Translations under genes and position numbers: made by a program
Assembly: GCA_002490425.1 (NCBI GenBank)
Contig: DKTZ01000007.1
Coordinates: forward strand, 5,539-47,246
Source: Ruminococcaceae bacterium UBA7217
GTDB taxonomy: Bacteria > Bacillota > Clostridia > Oscillospirales > Acutalibacteraceae
Reading direction: 5' to 3'
DNA length: 41,708 nucleotides
Part shown: positions 1-8,472 of the stretch, piece by piece
How the letters are laid out: every line of letters begins with the position of its first letter
Numbering within the stretch: position 1 is the stretch's first letter
Notes under the pieces: model-generated
Database searches by the model: none
Told to the model about the DNA's origin: nothing
What the model saw: the letters and a program-made list of their open reading frames with translations, nothing else

Positions 1-1
1 A

Positions 2-37
2 TTGATTTTTTGCTTTTATGACTGTATAATAAAAGCA
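2..37 (+). promoter_or_regulatory. Probable sigma-A promoter of the murL operon with an overlapping dyad
   Basis: A -35 TTGATT (2-7) and a perfect -10 TATAAT (25-30) are separated by 17 bp. Arms TGCTTTTAT (11-19) and ATAAAAGCA (29-37) form a 9-bp dyad that brackets the -10 box, so it could be a repressor site. GGAGG at 51-55 is the ribosome binding site of the first gene. The window starts right at the promoter, so the upstream context is unknown. Confidence 0.65.
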
Positions 38-59
38 TAAAAGAATTTCGGAGGAAAAT

Positions 60-1433
60 ATGGAGCGTACAGTTTACGAAAAATTAAGAGAAAAGCATCC
101 ATCATTTATATATAAGGATTACTCTTTGACACAAAGTGACGGTGAAATTTTAATAAGGTACGATTTTTCCTTGGAAAACGGTGCTGAATTTCACCCTGAA
201 ATAAGAATACCTACAAAGAATCTTAATATTGTAAACGATTACAATTCCGAATGTGCAAGAAGGATAATATTTTCTCTCGGTATGGTTGAGCTTGTTTCAT
301 ATTGGAAATGTGCCTGTCCGCCTAAGGTTTATGTTGACTGCGGTTACCTTGACACATTTGACATTCGCTGGTGGAAAAGGCTCTATTTCGGGGGACTCGG
401 CGAATTTCACTATATAAACGGAATAAACACTGATGAAGAGCGGTTTATGGACATTGTCTGCCGATTTGAGCATAAGCCTTACCCTGCGTTTGAATACAAC
501 AGTAAGGGTAAAAACTTAATTGCAGTAGGCGGCGGCAAGGATTCCGCAGTTACTGCCGATTTGCTTAAAGACTTTAAAGACGATAATATATTCTTCACGG
601 TAAATGACCAAGAGGCGAGAACACAAACTGTGCTGAAAGCGGGCTACAGCGAGGACAGAATAGTCAAGACTTACAGAACAATTGATAAAAAATTGTTGGA
701 GTTAAATGCAAAAGGCTATCTTAACGGGCACACGCCGTTTTCGGCTATTGTTGCATTTTTGTCCCTTTACTGTGCTTACCTTACGGGAGCAGAGAACATT
801 GTGCTGTCAAATGAGAGCAGTGCAAACGAGTCAAATATTAAAGGGTCAAGAGTTAATCATCAGTATTCTAAATCTTTCCTGTTTGAAGAAGATTTTAGAA
901 AATATGTTGAAAAAAATATAATGAATGAGATAAATTATTTTTCACTTCTCAGACCTTTTAATGAATTGCAGATAGCAAAATATTTTGCAAAATGCGAGGA
1001 GTTTTTGCCGGTATTCAGAAGCTGTAACAGGGGCAGTAAGAAAAATATATGGTGCGGAAAATGCGCAAAATGCCTTTTTGTGTTCATAATGCTGTCGCCG
1101 TTTATTGAGTACGAAAAATTAGTCAAGGTTTTCGGCAACGATATGCTGAACGACGAAGAAATGACAAAAGATTTTGACGGGCTTGTAGGCATCAGCGGAA
1201 TAAAGCCCTTTGAATGTGTCGGCACGCCTGAGGAAATAAAGCTTGCACTTTTCCTGCTTGATAAAAAAACAGACGGCGAAAAGCCGTTGCTCTTAAAACG
1301 CTTTAACGAAAAAGCGGACAAAAACGGAATTGATTTGGGACTACTCAAAAGCTACAACGCCGCACACAATATTCCTGATAAATTTTTACCGCAGATGATG
1401 GAGATGTATTCTTATGTTGCCGAAGATAATTGA
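60..1433 (+). CDS. murL: MurL-type UDP-MurNAc-L-Ala-L-Glu epimerase
   Basis: The known family enzyme converts the terminal L-Glu of UDP-MurNAc-L-Ala-L-Glu to D-Glu in the cytoplasm, using ATP. What is visible is a PP-loop ATP-pyrophosphatase motif VGGGKDS at residues 156-162, a conserved NESSANE stretch near residue 253, and a Cys cluster WCGKCAKC near residue 335. The length of 457 residues fits the family. The ATG has GGAGG 5 bp upstream. The gene overlaps the next one, a MurD-type ligase, by 20 bp, which is the partner expected for MurL. The family call comes from recognising the motif together with this partner. An unrelated PP-loop enzyme is the main alternative. Confidence 0.8.
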   Translation: MERTVYEKLREKHPSFIYKDYSLTQSDGEILIRYDFSLENGAEFHPEIRIPTKNLNIVNDYNSECARRIIFSLGMVELVSYWKCACPPKVYVDCGYLDTFDIRWWKRLYFGGLGEFHYINGINTDEERFMDIVCRFEHKPYPAFEYNSKGKNLIAVGGGKDSAVTADLLKDFKDDNIFFTVNDQEARTQTVLKAGYSEDRIVKTYRTIDKKLLELNAKGYLNGHTPFSAIVAFLSLYCAYLTGAENIVLSNESSANESNIKGSRVNHQYSKSFLFEEDFRKYVEKNIMNEINYFSLLRPFNELQIAKYFAKCEEFLPVFRSCNRGSKKNIWCGKCAKCLFVFIMLSPFIEYEKLVKVFGNDMLNDEEMTKDFDGLVGISGIKPFECVGTPEEIKLALFLLDKKTDGEKPLLLKRFNEKADKNGIDLGLLKSYNAAHNIPDKFLPQMMEMYSYVAEDN

Positions 1434-2700
1434 ATTTTTAAAGGACAAAAAAATACTGATTTTAGGCTTCGGCAGAGAGGGTAAGTCAAGTTTTTCGTAT
1501 ATCCGCAAATATCTGCCGGAAAAAGAACTGACAATAGCTGACGGCAGGGAGCAAATTTTACCGGACGGTTTTACAAAGGGTATTTTCGGTGAGAACTATC
1601 TTGATTTTCTCGGCGAATTTGACGTTGTGCTTAAATCCCCGGGAATCCCGTTCAGAGATGTAGAGATTCCCGAAAATGTGCTTATCACCTGCCAGCTTGA
1701 CCTGTTTTTAAAATATGCTCCATGCAAGAAACTAGGCGTTACAGGTTCAAAGGGCAAAACAACAACGTCTACTCTCTGCTACAAAATGCTCGAAAAATCG
1801 GGTATTGACGCGGTGTTAATGGGCAATATGGGGCTTCCTGTGCTCGATTACATTGAAGATGTCGAGGGCAAAATTGCCGTAATTGAAATGTCGAGCCATC
1901 AGCTTGAATTTACACGCTCCTCGCCCGATGTTGCGGTTATTACCAATATATATGAGGAGCACCTTGAACATTACAAGGGCGGAATGGCAGGCTATGTGGG
2001 CGCAAAGCTCAATATTGTGAAGCATCAAAACGAGGGTGACACGTTTGTTTATAACGGCACGCAGGGACTCTCAGAGTATATAGATGTAAATTCGCTCAAA
2101 ACGAATGTTATTGCTGTTAAGGAAAATGATGAAATTCCGTTTAACGCTGAAAATCCCCATTTAATAGGCGTGCATAACAGGCATGATATTCTGCTCAGCT
2201 TTAAGGCATCTTCCGTTTTGGGAGCAACAGCTGAGGGTGCAGAAAAAGCAATAGCCGATTTTGAGGGAATAGAGCACAGAATGGAGTGCGTCGGCACATT
2301 TAAGGGCATAACCTTTTACAATGACTGCATAGCGACAATTCCCCACGCAGTAATGTGTGCAGTTTCGGCTCTCGACGCTAAAACGCTTATTTTCGGCGGA
2401 ATGGACAGGGGCATTGACTACACTGAATTTGCCCGTGATTTGGAAAATAGCTCGCTTATGTGTTTAATCGGCACAAAAACTACGGGGCATAAAATAATTG
2501 ATATGATGCAGGAAAACGGCACGCAGAAAAAGCTTTTTAAGGCGGAAAATGTTGAAGAAGCAGTGAAGCTTGCTTATGAAAATACAGGTAAAGGTGAAAT
2601 TTGTATTCTTTCGCCTGCCGCGCCGAGCTATAACGAATATAAAAACTTTGAAGAAAAAGGCAGATTTTACAAGATATGCGTAAGGAAGTACGGTGAATAA
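1414..2700 (+). CDS. murD2: MurD-type ligase, probably MurD2 (UDP-MurNAc-L-Ala:L-Glu ligase)
   Basis: This is a cytoplasmic ATP-dependent amino-acid ligase of the Mur family. An N-terminal Rossmann-like segment (LILGFGREGKSS, residues 15-26) precedes the central P-loop GVTGSKGKTTT (residues 108-118). The C-terminal domain ends with a Mur-like SPAAPSYNEYKNFEEKG motif. The 428-residue length is slightly short for MurD (about 450). Standard MurD adds D-Glu, while the MurD2 subgroup adds L-Glu before MurL epimerises it. Substrate choice cannot be read from sequence alone, and the MurD2 call rests on the translationally coupled murL upstream. The 20-bp overlap suggests tight co-expression. Confidence 0.75.
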   Translation: MLPKIIEFLKDKKILILGFGREGKSSFSYIRKYLPEKELTIADGREQILPDGFTKGIFGENYLDFLGEFDVVLKSPGIPFRDVEIPENVLITCQLDLFLKYAPCKKLGVTGSKGKTTTSTLCYKMLEKSGIDAVLMGNMGLPVLDYIEDVEGKIAVIEMSSHQLEFTRSSPDVAVITNIYEEHLEHYKGGMAGYVGAKLNIVKHQNEGDTFVYNGTQGLSEYIDVNSLKTNVIAVKENDEIPFNAENPHLIGVHNRHDILLSFKASSVLGATAEGAEKAIADFEGIEHRMECVGTFKGITFYNDCIATIPHAVMCAVSALDAKTLIFGGMDRGIDYTEFARDLENSSLMCLIGTKTTGHKIIDMMQENGTQKKLFKAENVEEAVKLAYENTGKGEICILSPAAPSYNEYKNFEEKGRFYKICVRKYGE

Positions 2701-2703
2701 AAA

Positions 2704-3249
2704 ATGGATTTGACGGAAAAGCAGTTAAAGGCTGAATATGTTTTTAAAGGAAGAATATTCAACGCCCGTGTTGACGAGGCGCTAATGCCGGACGGAAGAA
2801 CTGCTGTCAGAGAGGTTGTGGAGCATAACGGCGGTGTTATGGTAGCACCTTTGGACAGCGACGGAAATCTTTATTTTGTTGACCAGTTTCGTTATCCGTA
2901 TTTTGAGGTTGTAACGGAATTGCCCGCAGGTAAGCTTGAAAAGGGCGAAGACCCTTATGAAGCAGGTATTCGTGAGCTTCGCGAGGAAACGGGAGCAACA
3001 GCTCAGAAAATCGTAAGTCTTGGAAAGCTTTATCCCACACCCGGCTACTGCGGTGAAATTATTCACCTTTATTTGGCGACGGGTCTTTCATTCGGCGAGC
3101 AAGACCCCGATGACGATGAATTTTTAGAGGTTAAGAAAATTCATATCTCAAAAGCAGTCGAAATGGTGATGAACGGGGACTTACCCGACAGCAAAACACA
3201 GGTGGGAATACTTAAAATCGCAAGGCTTTTAGATGAAGGTAAAATATGA
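2704..3249 (+). CDS. NUDIX hydrolase, ADP-ribose pyrophosphatase type
   Basis: It probably hydrolyses ADP-ribose or related nucleoside diphosphate derivatives. A complete Nudix box is present, starting GKLEKGEDPYEAGIRELREE and continuing TGA (GX5EX7REUXEEXGU), with the metal-binding REXXEE glutamates intact. Upstream, LYFVDQFRYPYFEVVTELPAG is the pattern typical of the NudF/ADPRase subgroup. The length of 181 residues is normal. The gene starts 3 bp after the murD2 stop and overlaps the next gene by 4 bp, so all four genes appear to be one operon. The exact substrate is inferred from the subgroup. Confidence 0.88.
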   Translation: MDLTEKQLKAEYVFKGRIFNARVDEALMPDGRTAVREVVEHNGGVMVAPLDSDGNLYFVDQFRYPYFEVVTELPAGKLEKGEDPYEAGIRELREETGATAQKIVSLGKLYPTPGYCGEIIHLYLATGLSFGEQDPDDDEFLEVKKIHISKAVEMVMNGDLPDSKTQVGILKIARLLDEGKI

Positions 3250-3815
3250 ATAACGGAAGAATAATTTTAGCGTCAAAATCGCCTAGAAGAAAAGAAATCC
3301 TTGAAAAAGCGGGCTATGACATCGAGATAAGAATACAGGATGCGGACGAAACGCTCCCAAACGGAATTTCACCCGAAAAAGCTGTGGAAATGCTTGCCGA
3401 AATAAAAGCTTCGGCAGTAAAAAGAGAAAAAGGTGAAACCGTTGTGGGCGCAGACACGGTAGTTGCGGTTGACGGTGAAATTCTCGGAAAACCGAAGGAC
3501 GAAAACGATGCTTTTTCAATGCTTAGAAGGCTTTCGGGAAGAGAGCACGAAGTGTTTACGGGCGTCTGTATTTTAACGGACAACGGTAAAATGGTGTTTT
3601 CGGAACGCTCGGACGTGCGGTTTAGAAATCTTTCCGATGAAGAAATATATGCTTACATAAAAAGCGGCGAGCCGATGGACAAGGCGGGAGCATACGGAAT
3701 TCAAGGCCTCGGAGGCGAATTTGCAAGCGTTGCTTCGGGCAGCTTCTTCAATGTAATGGGCTTTCCGATAGAAACTTTTAATAAAAAATTTTTGGAAATT
3801 TCAAAAATCGGTTGA
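3246..3815 (+). CDS. maf: Maf family nucleoside triphosphate pyrophosphatase
   Basis: Maf proteins hydrolyse dTTP, UTP or modified nucleotides to monophosphates and are often linked to septum formation. The N-terminal ILASKSPRRKEILEKAGY carries the family S-x-x-R-R motif. GADTVVAVDGEILGKPKD (about residues 67-84) holds the catalytic Asp, and DKAGAYGIQGLGG is the C-terminal signature. The length of 189 residues is standard. It overlaps the NUDIX gene (ATGA), so the pair forms a nucleotide house-cleaning module behind the peptidoglycan genes. No clear terminator follows. The next promoter overlaps the 3' end. Confidence 0.93.
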   Translation: MNNGRIILASKSPRRKEILEKAGYDIEIRIQDADETLPNGISPEKAVEMLAEIKASAVKREKGETVVGADTVVAVDGEILGKPKDENDAFSMLRRLSGREHEVFTGVCILTDNGKMVFSERSDVRFRNLSDEEIYAYIKSGEPMDKAGAYGIQGLGGEFASVASGSFFNVMGFPIETFNKKFLEISKIG

Positions 3816-3876
3816 CATTTTGTTAAATTTATTGTAAATTTAATGTGTATATGTTAGATATTTGTGCAGGTTACGT
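3812..3876 (+). promoter_or_regulatory. Promoter region of the tandem paralog pair
   Basis: Two readings are possible. TTGACA (3812-3817) with TAAATT (3835-3840) has a 17-bp spacer. TTGTAA (3832-3837) with TAGATA (3855-3860) also has 17 bp. An AT-rich dyad TTAAATTTA-TTG-TAAATTTAA covers 3823-3843. A GGTTACG box at 3869-3875 resembles the start of the motif that sits near the transcription start of both pilin genes. AAAGGGGAG precedes the ATG at 3918. Confidence 0.5.
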
Positions 3877-3917
3877 TTATCTTCACATTATCTTAAAATG
3901 AAAGGGGAGCCACAAAT

Positions 3918-4904
3918 ATGGCGAAAAAGGTTAAAACACCCGAAGAATATCAGGCATCTATGGAAAAAAAGGTTGCCAAAAGAACACTTTTCTTCGGTAC
4001 ATTCAGAAAAGCACTTGCCCTGTTTTTGGGAATAGCTTTTACCTTTGCAATGGTTCAGATTGCATTTACTAAGAATGCAGGCGTTGCAACGACAGGCGGA
4101 ACAGGTTCTTCTGATTCTCCTGCACCGAAAGCAACTGAACAGGCAACTGTTGACCTTGCAGGTGATGAAGAAACGGTAAAAGAAGGCGAAACTGTTAAGG
4201 ACAAAGACGGTAATGATGTTGTAGGTCTTTCAAAGGGAGATGCAGTTAAGCTTCTTAACGAAGTTACCGCAAAGGCCGCAAGCGCAGGCTATGACTGGTC
4301 AAGAAAGTGCTATTATACAGATGACGGCGCACTTAAGGTTGTAGCGTTGGGAAAAGACGCTACAGGTATTCTTAATGATGCAATTAAGACTGTTGCTCCT
4401 GAAACATCTCTTGATAAAGTTGTCGGAGGATTCCTTGATATAACAGGCGACGGTGACCCCCTTGCCGCTAAAAAGGCAAAGGGCAGTTCGGCAGCCCCCG
4501 AAGGAATGAAGGATAAGTTCCTTTTAAAGGGAATGACTCTTATTGAAAACGACATTGCTCAGTTTGTTCAGACAGGAAATGTTTACAAATTTCAGCTTAA
4601 CACCTGTGACAACCCTCAAAAGGACGGCGGAAACGCTCTTCACCGTGTTACGAATGATTTCGTTACACATGACGAGGTTAAGACAGACGTTTCAAATGCA
4701 ATAAGCATTATTAAAGTTGAGTCGACCGAGGTTCAGTTCTCTGAAATTGTTATTGTAGCTGAAATCAAGGACGGTAAGCTTACAAGCCTTTCTCTCAACT
4801 ACTTAATGGATGTTAAGAGCCTTAATCTTAAAGTTACTCTTGCAAGCGTTGCGGGTACAGGTAAGGGCAGAGTTGAAGAAACTTACAAGAATTTTGTTTA
4901 CTAA
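3918..4904 (+). CDS. Membrane-anchored extracellular protein, unknown function (paralog A)
   Basis: I do not recognise a named family. The protein has a basic cytoplasmic N-terminus, one hydrophobic segment at about residues 28-48, a Ser/Thr/Pro-rich linker (about 52-72) and a soluble outer region. It is a clear paralog of the next gene. Shared stretches include VGLSKGDAVKLLNE, a YDW followed by an acidic segment, VYKFQLNTCDNPQKDGGNAL and THDEVKTDVS. A single Cys sits in the shared NTCDNPQKDGG block. The two genes lie 35 bp apart and form their own transcript between a promoter and a strong terminator, just before the pilus operon. A role at the cell surface is inferred from topology only. 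Confidence 0.6.
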   Translation: MAKKVKTPEEYQASMEKKVAKRTLFFGTFRKALALFLGIAFTFAMVQIAFTKNAGVATTGGTGSSDSPAPKATEQATVDLAGDEETVKEGETVKDKDGNDVVGLSKGDAVKLLNEVTAKAASAGYDWSRKCYYTDDGALKVVALGKDATGILNDAIKTVAPETSLDKVVGGFLDITGDGDPLAAKKAKGSSAAPEGMKDKFLLKGMTLIENDIAQFVQTGNVYKFQLNTCDNPQKDGGNALHRVTNDFVTHDEVKTDVSNAISIIKVESTEVQFSEIVIVAEIKDGKLTSLSLNYLMDVKSLNLKVTLASVAGTGKGRVEETYKNFVY

Positions 4905-4939
4905 TTTTTAATTTTACATAAACCGAAAGGGGTTTCATT

Positions 4940-5917
4940 ATGGCAAAGAAAGTACTTACTCCTGAGCAGCAGGAAATTAAATCAATGAAAAAGGCAAAAA
5001 GCAGTCAGAACTGGACAAAGTTTTGGGCAATCTTACTTGCACTTGTACTTACTGTAGGCATCGCATTTTTAGGCAGATCACAGGGAAAAAAGAATACTGC
5101 TGATGTATCAACAGGCGGTACTAATACGCCCGCTCAAACACAGCCGGCGCCCGAAGAGTCTCTTTCACGCGGTGAGAATGCTGTTTCGGAAGGCGAAACA
5201 GTTACAGACGCACAGGGTAATGTTACAGTAGGTCTTTCAAAGGCAGACGCTATTAAGCTTCTTAACGATGCTACAGCAGTTGCAGCCAAAGGCGCTTATG
5301 ACTGGAACAGAACCTGCGAATATGAAAAGACAGACGGTAAGGACCTTGTTGTAACAGCTTTAGGAAGAGACGCAACAAGCACACTTGACGGAATTATTCA
5401 CAAGGTTGACGAGAAGGCCTCTCTCGGCGGCGTTGTAGGCGGCTTCCTTGGCATAGGTCCAAAAGACGGTAAGGTTAAGGGCGGCAAGTTCGTAGCTGAT
5501 GAAAACGGAAATACACCTGATGAAAAGTATCTTCTTAAGGCAATGTCACTTGACGAAGCAAGCGTAAAGGACTTCGTTCAGGAGGCTGATGTTTACAAGT
5601 TCCAGCTTAATGCTTGCGACAATCCTCAGAAGGACGGCGGAAATGCTCTTCACCGTGCAACAAATGACTTTATCACTCATGATGAAGTTAAAACAGCAAT
5701 TGCAGACGGTCTCGGCAAATTTGCTTCACTTCTTACTCTTGAAAAATCACAGGTCGCTTTCTCAAATATTACTGTTATTGCCACAATTAAGGGCGGAAAG
5801 CTTACAAATCTTGAATTAACTTACGATTTCGCTGCAAATCTTGACCTTAAAGCAGGTCTTTCAATTAACGGTAACGGTAAAGCAAAGACAAAGATTGTTT
5901 ACTCAAACATTGCGTAA
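4940..5917 (+). CDS. Membrane-anchored extracellular protein, unknown function (paralog B)
   Basis: This is the second copy of the preceding unrecognised family. It opens with MAKKVLTPEQQ (paralog A has MAKKVKTPEEY), then a membrane segment at about residues 26-45 and a Thr/Pro-rich linker. The best conserved region is VYKFQLNACDNPQKDGGNAL followed by HRATNDFITHDEVK. Length is nearly the same (325 against 328). The DNA is also visibly similar in this block, which points to an old tandem duplication. GAAAGGGG precedes the ATG. A 13-bp-stem terminator follows, so the pair is transcribed apart from the pilus genes. Confidence 0.6.
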   Translation: MAKKVLTPEQQEIKSMKKAKSSQNWTKFWAILLALVLTVGIAFLGRSQGKKNTADVSTGGTNTPAQTQPAPEESLSRGENAVSEGETVTDAQGNVTVGLSKADAIKLLNDATAVAAKGAYDWNRTCEYEKTDGKDLVVTALGRDATSTLDGIIHKVDEKASLGGVVGGFLGIGPKDGKVKGGKFVADENGNTPDEKYLLKAMSLDEASVKDFVQEADVYKFQLNACDNPQKDGGNALHRATNDFITHDEVKTAIADGLGKFASLLTLEKSQVAFSNITVIATIKGGKLTNLELTYDFAANLDLKAGLSINGNGKAKTKIVYSNIA

Positions 5918-5945
5918 CATTCGGAAAAGTTTAAACTAAATTAAA

Positions 5946-5980
5946 ATAACTCCCATCAGCTTTGATGGGAGTTATATTTT
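5946..5980 (+). terminator. Rho-independent terminator
   Basis: A 13-bp perfect stem (ATAACTCCCATCA, loop GCTT, TGATGGGAGTTAT) is followed by ATTTTT. It ends the paralog-pair transcript. Confidence 0.93.
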
Positions 5981-6039
5981 TACACAAAAAAAGTGTTAAA
6001 TTTTTGTTAATAATTTTTGGGAAATATTGTGGTCGTATA

Positions 6040-6068
6040 TTGCTTTTTATCAATATGTAGTGTAAAAT
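6040..6068 (+). promoter_or_regulatory. Probable promoter of the type IV pilus operon
   Basis: TTGCTT (6040-6045) and TAAAAT (6063-6068) are separated by 17 bp. The predicted leader is about 80 nt and ends in AGGAGG before the first gene. No other good match was seen in the 5981-6156 gap. Confidence 0.5.
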
Positions 6069-6156
6069 GATTATGTATTATTGTGCGTTTATGGGAGCAG
6101 TATACCTATTTTTAGTGAATGTTGGTTCTTCAGACGCTTCAGGAGGCTATTAATAT

Positions 6157-6684
6157 ATGGATATGAATATGGACGTAAAGGACCTTATTGCAAAACTAAA
6201 ATCAAAAAAAGGTAATTCAAGAAACAGTGGCGGAGTTGCAGCATTTTTTGAAAAAAATCCGAAGATGAAATTAATTATACCGGCAATCTTTCTTGTAATA
6301 TCAATTCTTGTTGCAATTGTGATTGTTGTTAAAACAAGCCATGCGGAGGTACCTGATATTCCCGTTGATTCAATAGAGGCAAACACAAATCAGGTTGAGG
6401 CTTTCCCAAAAGAAGTACGTGATGCCGAAAAGCTTGAAGGAATAACTGATAAAGAACTGCTTAACGAGGCTGTTCTTGCTCATCCGAAGGTAACTGCGAT
6501 TACATATAATGTTGAAGAAGGCTATTACACAGTTATAGTTAAAACTGATAATGCAACTTATCCGAATCTTCGGGTTGGAGATTTTGTTTATCATTCAGAT
6601 TGGATGGTTGAAAGTATTACTGAGGAACAAGTTGTTTTTTCCTGTAACGGACAGAAAACTACAGTGAAAATCAATTTAGATTAA
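6157..6684 (+). CDS. PilP-like bitopic membrane protein
   Basis: In other systems PilP is an inner-membrane-anchored protein that links the PilN/PilO platform to the secretin. Here a cytoplasmic N-terminus (about 36 residues) is followed by one membrane segment (about 37-58), an acidic linker, and a small C-terminal beta-rich domain. The end of that domain, from YPNLRVGDFVYHSDWMVESI to the C-terminus, has the alternating pattern of a PilP/GspC-type beta-sandwich. It is the first gene of the pilus operon and lies directly before a secretin-N-domain protein. The PilP link is inference from topology, pattern and position. A lineage-specific membrane protein is the alternative. Confidence 0.5.
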   Translation: MDMNMDVKDLIAKLKSKKGNSRNSGGVAAFFEKNPKMKLIIPAIFLVISILVAIVIVVKTSHAEVPDIPVDSIEANTNQVEAFPKEVRDAEKLEGITDKELLNEAVLAHPKVTAITYNVEEGYYTVIVKTDNATYPNLRVGDFVYHSDWMVESITEEQVVFSCNGQKTTVKINLD

Positions 6685-6727
6685 TTTAGTAAACTAATAA
6701 CTTTACATAAAATTAGGGGGACCCAAA

Positions 6728-8458
6728 ATGAAAAGTTTTAAGAAATTCGGTAAGCCGGCAATGGCTTTGGTGCTGTCACTTATGCTTATTGTAAGTGTTC
6801 TTGCACCGCTTACCGTCATAGGCAGTGAGAATAACGGCGGTGGTGCTAAGGGCACATCTCTCGGTCAGTACCGTTACTATTCCGTTCAATCGGGCGATAC
6901 ATTTCAGTCAATCGCTTCAAAAAACGGAATAACCGTTAGTGATATTATGACCTTTAACGGCTTAACAGCAAATTCTTCACTTTACAGAGGGCAGATAATT
7001 AAGCTTCCCTTGACATCGAAGAATTATTCGTCAGGGCTTACAACATCTACTATTACAATTAAAGCAAAGGATGCAAGCGTTAAAGATCTTGTTTCTTCAA
7101 TTGCTTTAAATGCGGGCTATACCGTAATTTACAAGGGCGCTGATCAAACTCTTTCAATAAACCTTGAAAAGATTACACCGCTTCGTGCAATTGACTACAT
7201 TACACGAATGGCCGGCGTTTCTTACCTTAAAGACGGCAACACAATTCTTGTGTCAACACCGGATGATCTTAATACTACTTTCGTTGACAGTCTTGTCCTT
7301 TCCAAATTCACATTTAAGTACATAACTCACACTGAGCTTACCGAACAGGCAAACGCTTTGGGGCTTAGCAATATGAAGATTGTGTCACAGACAAATAACG
7401 GCAGAGACGTTTGGATCAGTGCATATCCGAAAGAAATGGCTAAGCTTCACGAGCTTGCTGAAATTCTTGATGTTGAGGGCAATGTAATGTCCGGCAGTTC
7501 AGCTTCAGTTTCAAACTTTACCCCCATCAAAATGAACTATATATCTCCGGAAGAGCTTTCTTCGTTGCTTTCAAGTCTTGGACTTCATGCCGGAATTACC
7601 ATGACGTCTCATCCGATGACACTTTATGTGTTTGCAAGCGGACAGCAGCTTGCCGAAATTATGAAGATTAAGGCGATAGTTGATACTGCTGATGCAAAAG
7701 CACCGAGCGGCGGCGATAAAGACGACGGAACGGGCAATTCTACAGGCAACACAACAATTGTTTCAGGTAACAGCACAATTGTTAAGCTTGATCTTGTAAA
7801 TATTTCGAGATCAGATGCAGAAGCATTTATCAATACAACAGAGTATGCTTCAAAGGTTAAGACCTACGGTCATGAAAGAATGCTTAAATCAATTTGGATT
7901 ATGGGCGCTTCTGCTGATGTTCAGGCTGTTAAATCGGCTATTGAAGGCTATGACACTGCAATCGTTTCGGTTGCAAGCACAATTCATACATATGAAGCAC
8001 AGAACTGCACAGTTGCAGAGCTTATGAAGAGAATAGGAAACCTTGATCTTGAGGGAGTTACATTCCATGAATATGACCATCCTGAGCTTACAAGTGCGAT
8101 AATTTGCTATTGTGATGATATTACATGGAACAATGAGGTTCTGGACGCACTTGTAGCGGCTGATACTGCTGATACAGGCTCTAAGATGTGGATTCCCATC
8201 GGCTCAAAATCAGGTACAAATGCTAACAGTGACAAGCTGCTGCTTCAAAATACAATCGGATTAATGAATGAGCTTTATCCGACTGTATTCGGTGGTGTTA
8301 GCATTAGATATGAAACATTTGTAATAGAAGATCCTGTAGAGGATCCTGTGTCCGGAACAGCAACAGGCGGTTCTTACAAGACTGTAATCTATGCATATAC
8401 AACGTCTGATACCGCTACCCGTATGAACAACTATATTGCAGCAAGTGACAATATTTGA
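6728..8458 (+). CDS. Secreted LysM protein with secretin N-type (N0/N1) domains, no secretin channel
   Basis: A signal peptide or anchor (residues 1-32) is followed by a LysM peptidoglycan-binding domain (about 48-95, YSVQSGDTFQSIASKNGITV). An N0/STN-like domain covers about 107-178 (IKAKDASVKDLVSSIALNAG ... AIDYITRMAGVSYLKDGNTI). Four N1-type ring-building-like repeats follow at about 193-248, 264-322, 351-410 and 418-480. The third repeat is preceded by a Gly/Ser/Thr/Asn linker. The beta-barrel domain of PilQ/GspD is absent, and the protein ends at 576 residues. AGGGGGA precedes the ATG. The likely role is a wall-bound ring around the pilus. Domain calls are by eye, with N0 the most certain. 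Confidence 0.7.
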   Translation: MKSFKKFGKPAMALVLSLMLIVSVLAPLTVIGSENNGGGAKGTSLGQYRYYSVQSGDTFQSIASKNGITVSDIMTFNGLTANSSLYRGQIIKLPLTSKNYSSGLTTSTITIKAKDASVKDLVSSIALNAGYTVIYKGADQTLSINLEKITPLRAIDYITRMAGVSYLKDGNTILVSTPDDLNTTFVDSLVLSKFTFKYITHTELTEQANALGLSNMKIVSQTNNGRDVWISAYPKEMAKLHELAEILDVEGNVMSGSSASVSNFTPIKMNYISPEELSSLLSSLGLHAGITMTSHPMTLYVFASGQQLAEIMKIKAIVDTADAKAPSGGDKDDGTGNSTGNTTIVSGNSTIVKLDLVNISRSDAEAFINTTEYASKVKTYGHERMLKSIWIMGASADVQAVKSAIEGYDTAIVSVASTIHTYEAQNCTVAELMKRIGNLDLEGVTFHEYDHPELTSAIICYCDDITWNNEVLDALVAADTADTGSKMWIPIGSKSGTNANSDKLLLQNTIGLMNELYPTVFGGVSIRYETFVIEDPVEDPVSGTATGGSYKTVIYAYTTSDTATRMNNYIAASDNI

Positions 8459-8472
8459 TTTTAGTGACTGAA

